In this document: in pieces, positions 28,256-36,001 of the stretch
Layout: each line of letters begins with the position of its first letter
How positions within the stretch are numbered: position 1 is the first letter of the stretch
Assembly: GCA_020635435.1 (NCBI GenBank)
Contig: JACJZU010000002.1
Span: 372,001 to 436,000, forward strand
Length of the DNA stretch: 64,000 nucleotides
Source: Flavobacteriales bacterium
GTDB taxonomy: Bacteria; Bacteroidota; Bacteroidia; NS11-12g; UBA9320
Reading direction: 5' to 3'
Notes under the pieces: model-generated
The model's database searches: none
What the model was told of the DNA's origin: nothing
The model's input: only the letters and a program-made list of their open reading frames with translations
Made by a program: the position numbers and the translations under genes

Positions 28256-30102
28256 TTGTCTAGTCGGATCTCTACGTAAACACTGGTGCCCATTTCCGAT
28301 CCCGAATCAAATTCGAGCGTACCGTTCAGCGCCCTTAGGCGTTCACTGAGCGACTGCATTCCAATTCCGCCGCTTCGCTCGGATGGTGAAAAGCCCTTTC
28401 CGTTGTCTTCCACAACAATGTGGAGCATCGAATCTTCCCGGCTCAACTGGATCAGGGCTTCCGTTGCTTCGCTATGGCGGATCACATTGTTCATCAATTC
28501 CTGAACAATCCGGTATACCGATAGTTCCACACTTCGGCGCAGCCGTTCTTCCATACGAATGCATTGCAGATCTACCTGAAGTTTGCCACTCTGATTGATC
28601 TGATCCACATAATCGCGCAGGGCCTCCGGCAACCCGAAGCGTATCAAATTAGCCGGCATGAGATTATGTGAAATATTGCGGACTTCATGCATGGTTTGAT
28701 CGGCCAGATCTATGAGTTCCGGTGCAGAACGTTCCAAATTCAGTTTGAGGGCTGAAAGCAGTCCATTGACGCCGTCGTGCAGTTCTTTGGCAATTCGGCT
28801 GCGCTCTTTTTCTTCACCCTCAACCAGGCTGTTGAGCACGTCGATCTCATGTTTTTGCTGCAATTGATTGATCTGGGCATCCTTCAAACGCACGCGTTGC
28901 AAAGCGGCCCTTCTCCAGGCCACGAACCAGGAAAGGGACAATACTAACAGGAGTCCGAATACTGCGATGAGCATGTTTCGTTTACGCAGTTGGGCCTCTG
29001 CCCGGGCAATGGTCAGTTCCTTTTTCGAAGTTTCGTACTTGGTTTCAAGTTCCTGAATATTCCGTAGCGTTTCTGAACTTTTCAATGAATCTTCCAGATC
29101 CTTCAATTGGCTCAGGTAGGCATAGGCCGAATCGTATTTGCCAATTGAACTATAGCCCTTTGCCAGGTTGCCAAGTGCCTTGGTCTGATGATCCACATTG
29201 CCGTTCTCGCGCGCCCACCTCAGCACTTCCCCCGCGAGGCGAACCGATTCCTGAAAACGTGCCTGGGCGAGGTAAACCGAGGAAAGCGTGAGCTGTACTT
29301 CCTGAACAAGATCGATATAACCAATTTCGGAGGCGATCCCGACAGCTTTAAGGCCATGCCATTCCGCAGAATCGAACCGCCCCTGTTTCAGGTAATGATT
29401 GGCCAGATTCGAATTCCCCGACGCCATCCCTTCCGCATCGTTTATTTCAGTAGCCAGTTTCAAACTTCGCAAATGGTAGGAATGAATGAGATCGGGGTCG
29501 CGGTCCAATTCGGCGTAGAGTATCGCGAGATTGTCGTAGGCAATTGAAAGCTCTTTCTTGTAGTTGCCGGATCGGGCCATTTCAAGTTCCTTGAGGTAAT
29601 AGGGTTCTGCTTTTTCGGGCTGACCGCTCAAGGAGAATATGTAACCGATGGCATTATAGCCATTGAGTACGTACAAGGTATCGTTGCTTTTCAGAAATAT
29701 ATCCTGAGCTCGAAGTACATCCCGTATCGCGTCCTCAAAGCGGTTGTTCTGTGCCAGTTCGTAGGCCCTGTTCCCGAGAAGCAGAGCCAATGACATGCTG
29801 TCGGGAAGCTTTTCTGCCTTGGTAATCGCCTCATTCAAAATGTTGAGACCCTCGGCATTCCTGCCTGTGAACAAGTGCCATACAGCCAATCGTTCCATCG
29901 CATGCACCTCAGCTTTCAGGTTTCCCGCTTTCTGTGCTTTTTGCAGTTCAGTACGTATGATCTGAACCGAAGAATCGGCGTATCCCTGAAGCAAAAGGCC
30001 GTGCGCACGATCCAGAGCCTCTTCCGCATTTTGGCAAAATGCGCAAATCGGGTAGATACATACTATTAAAAAAATATATTTGATAAGCCGTGTGAATATC
30101 AT
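28252..30102 (-). CDS. TPR-containing sensor histidine kinase (HisKA_3 type)
   Basis: A 616-residue membrane kinase. A signal peptide or anchor (YIFLIVCIYPICAFCQ) leads to a periplasmic array of TPR-like helical repeats (about residues 25-330). A coiled segment, one transmembrane helix (MLIAVFGLLLVLSLSWFVAW) and the dimerisation/phosphotransfer domain with the H-box KELHDGVNG (His near 442) come next. The HATPase domain has the N-box ELMNNVIRHSEA, the G1 box VEDNGKGF and the G2 box GGIGMQSLSERL. HisKA_3 kinases pair with NarL-type regulators, which agrees with the overlapping downstream gene. The signal sensed is unknown. Confidence 0.92.
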   Translation of the reverse strand: MIFTRLIKYIFLIVCIYPICAFCQNAEEALDRAHGLLLQGYADSSVQIIRTELQKAQKAGNLKAEVHAMERLAVWHLFTGRNAEGLNILNEAITKAEKLPDSMSLALLLGNRAYELAQNNRFEDAIRDVLRAQDIFLKSNDTLYVLNGYNAIGYIFSLSGQPEKAEPYYLKELEMARSGNYKKELSIAYDNLAILYAELDRDPDLIHSYHLRSLKLATEINDAEGMASGNSNLANHYLKQGRFDSAEWHGLKAVGIASEIGYIDLVQEVQLTLSSVYLAQARFQESVRLAGEVLRWARENGNVDHQTKALGNLAKGYSSIGKYDSAYAYLSQLKDLEDSLKSSETLRNIQELETKYETSKKELTIARAEAQLRKRNMLIAVFGLLLVLSLSWFVAWRRAALQRVRLKDAQINQLQQKHEIDVLNSLVEGEEKERSRIAKELHDGVNGLLSALKLNLERSAPELIDLADQTMHEVRNISHNLMPANLIRFGLPEALRDYVDQINQSGKLQVDLQCIRMEERLRRSVELSVYRIVQELMNNVIRHSEATEALIQLSREDSMLHIVVEDNGKGFSPSERSGGIGMQSLSERLRALNGTLEFDSGSEMGTSVYVEIRLDK

Positions 30103-30218
30103 GCTTTAGGTCCTTCACAGGATTGGTCGCTCAATTATACTAAAATGACAATCGAGTTGAAACCCTTTTTTACAGGATATACAGCTTCTCAATGCACTTA
30201 AAGAATAACTAAAATTTT

Positions 30219-30683
30219 ATGATCATGGAAAATCTTATCGTGGAATCCACAATCCCGGGGCTTGTCCTGGCTGCTGCCATTACAGTAGTGATAGGCATTG
30301 GACTCGCACTTCTCGTGGTTGGAGCCTTGTATTACTTTTACCGAAAAGCGTCGGGTTCCAAAACTGCCGGTGTAACCCTTTCGATCACTTACGACAATGC
30401 GTTGATCGCAAACCCGGCTCCGGGCATTCCGTTCACCCTGCTCACCAAATTTAAGGGGTCAAATAATGTTTCGGGAAATCAGACCGTGAAGGTGACCATT
30501 CTACCCGGAACTGATGGGAAGATCACCTCATCCATTGGTGGTAAAACATCGCTGGAAGTTAAAACCGATGTTTTTGGTGATGGCTCTTTTGTGATCAATG
30601 GATCGGAGGCAGGCGCGGATGTGGTGCGCATTGAATTTGCATCAGACTCCTACGAATTCCAGTATGAGACATCCGATCAATAG
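30219..30683 (+). CDS. Single-pass membrane protein of unknown function
   Basis: A 154-residue protein (ATG 30219 or 30225). One strong transmembrane helix (about residues 12-43, LVLAAAITVVIGIGLALLVVGALYYF cut here into its core LALLVVGALYY) is followed by a beta-rich domain of about 105 residues with alternating hydrophobic strands (VTLSITYDN, TVKVTILPG, DVVRIEFAS). It looks like an Ig-like fold, but no family is recognised. It is divergent from the kinase operon, with a 117-base gap. Confidence 0.6.
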   Translation: MIMENLIVESTIPGLVLAAAITVVIGIGLALLVVGALYYFYRKASGSKTAGVTLSITYDNALIANPAPGIPFTLLTKFKGSNNVSGNQTVKVTILPGTDGKITSSIGGKTSLEVKTDVFGDGSFVINGSEAGADVVRIEFASDSYEFQYETSDQ

Positions 30684-30913
30684 CATTTTGACTTAACGCG
30701 AAAGGGCAACAGCTCTAACTGAACACGGATCCCTCTGTTGTTGGATCGGCTTCGGGATCTGAACGATACAGGGAGGCCTTTTAAGGTCAGTTCAATGGTG
30801 CGTCCTTCCAACTCCGGCTGCTATTTATCAGTTTCAATACTAAACAAGTTCCTTGGGGCTTTACCTCATGTTCCATAGTATTACATCGTGATTTGGACCA
30901 AAAAACGAAACAC

Positions 30914-31993
30914 ATGAGCACTCAGGAACAACTTCAAAAATTGGCAGCAGTTACAGGTATTCCCTGCGTGAGTATAAGCATGCCCACCCATCGGACCCAT
31001 CCCGACAATCTGAAGGACATCATTCTGCTAAAGCATTTGTGCAAGGATGCAGAGGTACAGTTGATCGAGCGTTTCGGGAAACGTGCCGTTCAGGATCTTC
31101 TTCAAAAATTGCAGGAGGTTCCCGATATGATCGATCCGAACTACAACCTGGACAGTTTACACATTTTCGTGGCAGCCGACACACTCGAGATCGTGCGTTC
31201 GCCATGGGATACGAGTTATACCGGTACACAGGTTTCCGATCAATTTGCGCTGCGTCCACTCATTAAAGGCTTCAACCGAAGTGTGGAATACCTGATCTTG
31301 CTATTGTCACAAAGCGGTGTGCACCTCTATCATGCACAAAACGATCACATACTCCACGAAATTCACAATCCGGATTTTCCTTTTAAAGAGAACCGGTTTT
31401 ACAATACACATTCGGATAAGGGGAGTGACCCCAAACACCTCGATGATCTGGTTCGTGAGTTCCTGAACCGGGTCGATAAGGCCTTGGTTCGTGTTCACAA
31501 CGAACTTGGGCTGGAAGTAGTTGCAATAGCTACAACCGACAATTATATCCGCTTGCAGCAAGTAGCAGACAAGCCTGCTATCTACTTGGGTATGTCAAGC
31601 ATCGATTACAACCATATAAGCCGTCACCATATTGCGGCCCAGGCATGGACTATTGTAGATGAAAGTGCCTATGACCGGCGCCAGAAAGCTTTCAACGAAA
31701 TTCTGGAAGCTGTTTCAAAGGGGAATGTGCTTACCGATCTGCAGGAGATCTACCGCGCGGCTATCGATGGGAGGGGAGAACTGCTCATAGTCGACGAAAG
31801 CTACACTCAACCGGTTCGCTTCACGGATAGCCGGAGCTTTGATCTCGTAACGGAGCATACCGAAGACCGGATCGTTGACGACATAACTTCCGTTATTGCC
31901 TGGCAGATTATTGCACATAAGGGGCGCGTTGTGTTCCAGGATAGGGATGAGGTGAGGAACATGGGTGGAATTGTACTCAAAACACGCTATTAA
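30914..31993 (+). CDS. baeRF-like protein (bacterial archaeo-eukaryotic release factor family)
   Basis: About 359 residues starting at the ATG 30914 (MSTQEQLQKLAA); a TTG at 30893 opens the frame. The N-terminus VSISMPTHRTHPDN, the middle YLILLLSQSGVHLYHA and the C-terminal GRGELLIVDESYTQPV with DDITSVIAWQIIAHKGRVVF resemble bacterial homologues of the archaeal/eukaryotic peptide release factor eRF1 (baeRF, family 3 type). These are proposed to act on ribosomes. No GGQ motif is visible, so peptide release activity is doubtful. The haemoglobin gene starts 5 bases after the stop. The 230-base gap before it holds no gene. Confidence 0.65.
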   Translation: MSTQEQLQKLAAVTGIPCVSISMPTHRTHPDNLKDIILLKHLCKDAEVQLIERFGKRAVQDLLQKLQEVPDMIDPNYNLDSLHIFVAADTLEIVRSPWDTSYTGTQVSDQFALRPLIKGFNRSVEYLILLLSQSGVHLYHAQNDHILHEIHNPDFPFKENRFYNTHSDKGSDPKHLDDLVREFLNRVDKALVRVHNELGLEVVAIATTDNYIRLQQVADKPAIYLGMSSIDYNHISRHHIAAQAWTIVDESAYDRRQKAFNEILEAVSKGNVLTDLQEIYRAAIDGRGELLIVDESYTQPVRFTDSRSFDLVTEHTEDRIVDDITSVIAWQIIAHKGRVVFQDRDEVRNMGGIVLKTRY

Positions 31994-31998
31994 ACAGG

Positions 31999-32421
31999 AT
32001 GGAATCTGAGAACGTACCTTTCCAGGAGTCCGGGAAAGCGGATATACGGACTTACGACGACATCCGTGTTTTGGTGGATCGCTTTTATGAACGGGTCCGT
32101 GCCGATGATCTTCTGGGCGACATATTCGAGCAGCACCTAGCCGGCAAGTGGGAGCCACACCTCGAGAAAATGTACCGATTCTGGCAAACCATGCTGCTCA
32201 ATGAACATACCTATTATGGGTCCCCATTTCACCCTCATGCCTCCATGCCGATAACCGCCCACCATTTCAACCGATGGGAAGAGCTGTTCAAACAAACGGT
32301 GGACGAATTATTCTGCGGGATGGTGGCTGAAGATGCCAAGAACCGGGCTCTGCGCATGTCCCTGATGTTCCAGTCAAAGTTGGCCCATTACAGGGAAATT
32401 GGAGGACATCCGATTGTCTGA
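31999..32421 (+). CDS. Group III truncated haemoglobin
   Basis: A 140-residue globin of the 2-on-2 group III class. Family signatures: LVDRFYERVRADDLLGDIF at the B helix, WEPHLEKMYRFWQTML, the YYGSPFHPHASM loop, and the heme-proximal His in ITAHHFNRWEELF. The usual roles proposed for group III globins are nitric oxide or oxygen chemistry or redox reactions at low oxygen. It is tightly coupled to the baeRF-like gene. Confidence 0.9.
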   Translation: MESENVPFQESGKADIRTYDDIRVLVDRFYERVRADDLLGDIFEQHLAGKWEPHLEKMYRFWQTMLLNEHTYYGSPFHPHASMPITAHHFNRWEELFKQTVDELFCGMVAEDAKNRALRMSLMFQSKLAHYREIGGHPIV

Positions 32422-32442
32422 AAAATATTACCACACAGCGGA

Positions 32443-32471
32443 TTTCACCAGATCAAGTTCTTTTACCTTTG
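32443..32471 (+). promoter_or_regulatory. Bacteroidota promoter of the disrupted secreted-protein gene
   Basis: TTTC at 32443-32446, an 18-base spacer, then TACCTTTG at 32464-32471, a perfect TAnnTTTG -7 box. The start codon follows at 32500. This is one of the clearest host promoters in the window. Confidence 0.55.
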
Positions 32472-32499
32472 ATCGGTTCTCTAACTTCAAATCATTGAT

Positions 32500-34362
32500 A
32501 TGTCTTTTATACACCTGAATCATTTCCGGCTTTTAGTGAAACGTGTTCAACTAAGTTTGTACCTTCTGATGGCTGTATCGATGACTTCCTCCGTATTGGC
32601 TCAGGAAAGTTTCAATGTATATGGCAATCGCTTCCAGAACTTCGTTGACTATGGTGTGGCCCAATTTGGTGCAGACAAACTGGTATTCGGTGTAATGGAA
32701 CCTCTGGGAGTGACCTGTATGAATTTCACAGAAGGAGATCTGTGGAACATACGCTTCTTCCTGCGGGAAGATATGCAGGAAAAGGCGATCTACGGAACAG
32801 GGGGGACAGTGGAGAACGACTCCGTATTTCTGGTTCTGGGTAGAATGGGTACGGCTAATACAACCGTGATCAAAGCCAGCTCATCCGGTGAAGTGCTTTG
32901 GGCCAATTGGTACAATACGGGTACCGACGAACGTCCCGACAAGATCGTACGCTTGCAGAATGGCGATTATCTTGTAAGTGTTCGCACGAATATTTCCTAT
33001 TACGAGTTTGGGGAATGGGGCTCCCGAAGTGGTGTGATGCGCATCGATTCCCGTGGCCGGTTGAAGTGGTTCCGCATTCTGGATCAACGCTCGTTGAATA
33101 CCTATTCGCTTGTACTTGGAATGCACGAAACAAAGAGCGGGGAGCTGATCCTGACACAAGCGTACAACGCGAAACTTGGGCTCATAACCCTTTCGGCCGA
33201 TGGGGATAGCGTGCGTTCCTTACGCAGTGTTCCCGACGTGAATCCGACGCATTCTGCATATGATGCACAACGCGGTATTCTGTATCTGGTGAATGCAAAC
33301 CGCCGCTTGATCCAATTCGACAGCAGTTCAAAATGGCTTTCAACAACCCGGATCGATGCAAGCTCATTGCAAAGCTTCAACCAGGTGTATTTGATGAACG
33401 ATTCCAGTCTGGTTCTTGGAGGGAAATATCAAAATACAGCCGCTATGCTCAATTGCGATCTGGAGGGGAAGGTCCGATCGGCCTATAGCCGGAATTCCGA
33501 TCTGTTGGGCATATTCCCCGAAGAGAATGGTTACGTGAGTTTGATCCGACAGGGCTATATGGTCAGCCGACATACGAACGGAGTTGCTCCCGGTTGCTTT
33601 TCTGCGATCTCAGCCACGGTTTTCAGCACCGCTTCGGAATCTGCAATTGCCATGGAATCGCATGTGCCTATAACAGGTTCAGCTGTTTATGGTGGTTGGG
33701 GAAGTGTTTACACCAAAAAGGATCAGAGTCTGATCCTGAAATCGACCAATTGTCTTCGCAAGGACCTGGCCGCCCGTCCGGATAAGGATTCCTTCAACCA
33801 AACCTGCCCACAATTCAGCCCCAGACTTTACCTGACAAATCACGGCACCACAAACGTATCATCGGGTATGCTGGATTTGAAACTCAATGGTGCTGTCTAT
33901 TCCAATGCACGGGTGGATCTCCCTTCTGCACTTGGTCCGAAGGGTTCGGTATTTATCAATTTACCGCAAATGCAGCTTGTGGAAGGCTGGAATACCATCG
34001 AAGGCAACTTCTACCAGGTCGATGGTGAGTCAGATGGATTCACGGCTAACAATTCCTTTAAAATCAGTGTTCGAACCCGAACCGGATTCAAACCTCGCTT
34101 GAATGGGCCTGATTCTGTATGTCCAGGAGAAACGATCCGTTTCGTAGTTTCGGGCGGAGGAGGCGAAACGATCTTCTGGTATCGCGATCGAACCCAATTG
34201 GAAAAGCAAGGCAGTCAGAATTCCTTCGAAACAGGAAGGGCAGGCACATACCATGCCGTGGTGAGCGATAGCGGTTGCCTGTATTTCTCCGACACCCTGC
34301 AGTTGAGTCTTTTACCTGCACCGAACAAACCGATCATCACCTACAATGCGCAGACCGGTTAA
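32500..34362 (+). pseudogene. Secreted host protein truncated by prophage insertion
   Basis: The 620-residue frame begins with a signal peptide (LLMAVSMTSSVLAQ). A propeller-like region follows (repeats such as RLQNGDYLVS, FSSASESA-type strands). From about residue 540 there is an Ig/PKD-like module (PDSVCPGETIRFVVSGGG, FWYRDRTQ, GTYHAVVSDSGCLYFSD). It stops in the middle of what should be the next module (APNKPIITYNAQTG), exactly where the phage left end begins. Proteins of this layout normally finish with a T9SS sorting domain, which is missing, so the product is probably not exported through T9SS. The 3' part should lie beyond the prophage right end. Confidence 0.75.
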
Positions 34363-34368
34363 GGGGCA

Positions 34369-34640
34369 CAAAACAAAACGTACACTCCACGCTCCAACCC
34401 CAACCCGCGTAAAACCCGCATAAAACCTCGTTTCCAGCGCATTTCAGCGCAAATCCTTCCTCAAAACAAAAAGTACATAACAACCATTTTACTGGCGTTT
34501 TAACCGCTTTTTAACTTACTGGAACCCAAACCTATTGCGCACTTAAAATGTGCGTGCACCCCTGATATTATAAGCTATTACAACCCTTTTAAACCGTTTA
34601 AACGTTTGTCATGGCAATGCAACACAAAACGAATTGTACA
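34369..34640 (+). repeat. Three transposase end-binding-like direct repeats (L1, L2, L3)
   Basis: CAAAACAAAACGTACA (34369-34384), CAAAACAAAAAGTACA (34462-34477) and CAAAACGAATTGTACA (34625-34640). The first two match at 15 of 16 positions; the third shares 13 with the first. Spacings are 93 and 163 bases, all in the same orientation, at the very left end of the element. This is the arrangement expected for MuA-type binding sites L1-L3. Confidence 0.7.
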
Positions 34641-34641
34641 G

Positions 34642-34710
34642 AATGGGGTGTATTAATGGGGTGTATAATGGGGTGTATAGAAATAGGGTAAAAATACCAC
34701 TATACACCCC
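34642..34710. promoter_or_regulatory. Cluster of AATGGGGTGTAT repeats
   Basis: Three perfect direct copies at 34642-34653, 34655-34666 and 34667-34678 (steps of 13 and 12 bases), and an inverted partial copy ATACACCCC at 34702-34710. GGTA-AAAA-TACC (34687-34698) lies between. This looks like a protein-binding array, about 150 bases past the 3' end of the repressor gene. The rest of 34363-34861 has no convincing gene. Confidence 0.6.
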
Positions 34711-34861
34711 TCTTAATGCACCTTAATGACATCTACAATGGGGGATAAGTGTCGCTTAATGTACTCTACGAGGGGGTTATTCCACGGCATGTTTGCAGAA
34801 ATAGCGGGCTTTAGAGCCCATTTTGAGCCCATTTGGTGTGCGTGCGTGCGTACACATTGTG

Positions 34862-35737
34862 TTACTCTAAGCGCACAACGCCTACCACAATGGCAATGCT
34901 GCGGATGTCGTCTTTGGATATATCGAAATCCGGATAGCGCTCATTTTCACTCTTACATATAATGTGGTGGTCTCCTCCTGGGTACAAGCGCTTCACTAAT
35001 GTATCCTGTGGTGTGTCTACCACGTACGTACGGCCCCACTGTATGAAGCTGTCGTTGGATATCTTCCGACAGGCAAGCACATCACCACTCCGGTACTTAG
35101 GATACATGGAATCACCTCTTGCCTTGATCAGGAAGTCGACATACTTGAAATCTGGGATTACATACCAGTCTTCAATGTACGACACCTGGTAATTGTTCTC
35201 AGCAGGAAAGCCGGCGGCAGCAGTTATTGGTATCAAAGGTATTCGCTTATCCTGTGAATGATCACTATTGTCCATGCTACCTGTTGGATGACCAAATCCA
35301 GTTAGTAACCAATCCAAGCTGACCCCATATTCAGACGAATAATTGAATAGCTTACTGTAGTCCGCTTTATTTCTAAGTCTCCAATTGCTTATTACATTCT
35401 TTTGGACGCCAAGCTTTCTGGCAAGGTCTACGTCGCTTTCGATATTGAATACCTCCTTTAATCGATTGAGGACGTTATTCACATTCTGTGTACTGCCAAA
35501 GTCAAGGTTCGAATTCTGTGAATTTTTACCGAGCATAATCCAATCAATACTCAAGCTGTGCCGCACACAGAATTCGAACACCTTGTCATAATTCATTGTT
35601 CCTCTGGTCCGCCAACTACTTAGAGTGCTTGCCCCAATATCAAGCTCTGAGGCCAATTCAGTGTCATGTTCATATCTCAACGCATCCTTCATTCGATCTA
35701 GGGACAAATTCACATTATGTGTTCTTTTTTCTTGCAT
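34862..35737 (-). CDS. Prophage repressor with two CI-type HTH domains and S24 protease
   Basis: A 291-residue repressor transcribed away from the early operon, as c in Mu. It has two copies of the phage CI-type HTH domain: residues 11-70 (ending SIDWIMLG) and 85-147 (ending SLDWLLTG), in a 77-residue period (NVNxxLxRxK, LASELDIG / LARKLGVQ, SxWRxR). The S24/LexA-like part has a probable cleavage bond Ala175-Gly176 in ITAAAGFP, catalytic Ser210 in GDSMYPKY and Lys249 in TLVKRL. It should therefore self-cleave when RecA is activated by DNA damage, inducing the phage. Single-HTH forms are the rule; the doubling is unusual. Confidence 0.9.
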   Translation of the reverse strand: MQEKRTHNVNLSLDRMKDALRYEHDTELASELDIGASTLSSWRTRGTMNYDKVFEFCVRHSLSIDWIMLGKNSQNSNLDFGSTQNVNNVLNRLKEVFNIESDVDLARKLGVQKNVISNWRLRNKADYSKLFNYSSEYGVSLDWLLTGFGHPTGSMDNSDHSQDKRIPLIPITAAAGFPAENNYQVSYIEDWYVIPDFKYVDFLIKARGDSMYPKYRSGDVLACRKISNDSFIQWGRTYVVDTPQDTLVKRLYPGGDHHIICKSENERYPDFDISKDDIRSIAIVVGVVRLE

Positions 35738-35791
35738 TATTCAATAATTGTGTACTTATTTGCGTAACGATACGAAACAATAATAGACAAA
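35738..35791. promoter_or_regulatory. Divergent operator/promoter region between repressor and ner-like gene
   Basis: Only 54 bases separate the two divergent start codons. Dyads seen: CAAT-A-ATTG (35742-35750) and CGTA-ACGA-TACG (35763-35774). A further palindrome, CACATTATGTG (35711-35721), is inside the first repressor codons. A clear TAnnTTTG box was not found, so the promoters are not assigned. Confidence 0.45.
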
Positions 35792-36001
35792 ATGGACATC
35801 GAAACCATACGCAAGAGGATCCAAAGGGGTGATATATCCTTAGCCAGTAAGCTCGCAAAATGCAGTACGATGTACGTATTTCAGATACTTAACGGTGAAC
35901 GGCATCCGGATACTGAGCTGGGACAACGCATTTTGAGAGCATTTAAGCGAATCATTGAAGTTCGCGAGGAATTGTACAGAGAGTTCGGCGCCCATGTATG
36001 A
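35792..36001 (+). CDS. Ner/Cro-like small HTH regulator
   Basis: A 69-residue protein, first gene of the rightward early operon. A helix-turn-helix is visible in ISLASKLAKCSTMYVFQILNG (shown here as its core LASKLAKCSTMYVFQIL), with a short C-terminal helix (RILRAFKRIIEVREELYREF). Position and size match Ner of Mu, which dampens early and repressor transcription. Its end overlaps the transposase start by 8 bases. Confidence 0.7.
   Translation: MDIETIRKRIQRGDISLASKLAKCSTMYVFQILNGERHPDTELGQRILRAFKRIIEVREELYREFGAHV

Noticed and set aside
34349..34368. Exact phage terminus at the TG of 34349
   Set aside because: Mu-type ends start with TG, and this is the nearest TG before the first end repeat, but without the right end and the target duplication the base cannot be fixed.
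34726..34962. 78-residue plus-strand frame in the prophage left end
   Set aside because: It overlaps the 3' end of the repressor gene and has random composition with many Cys and His; no start signal.
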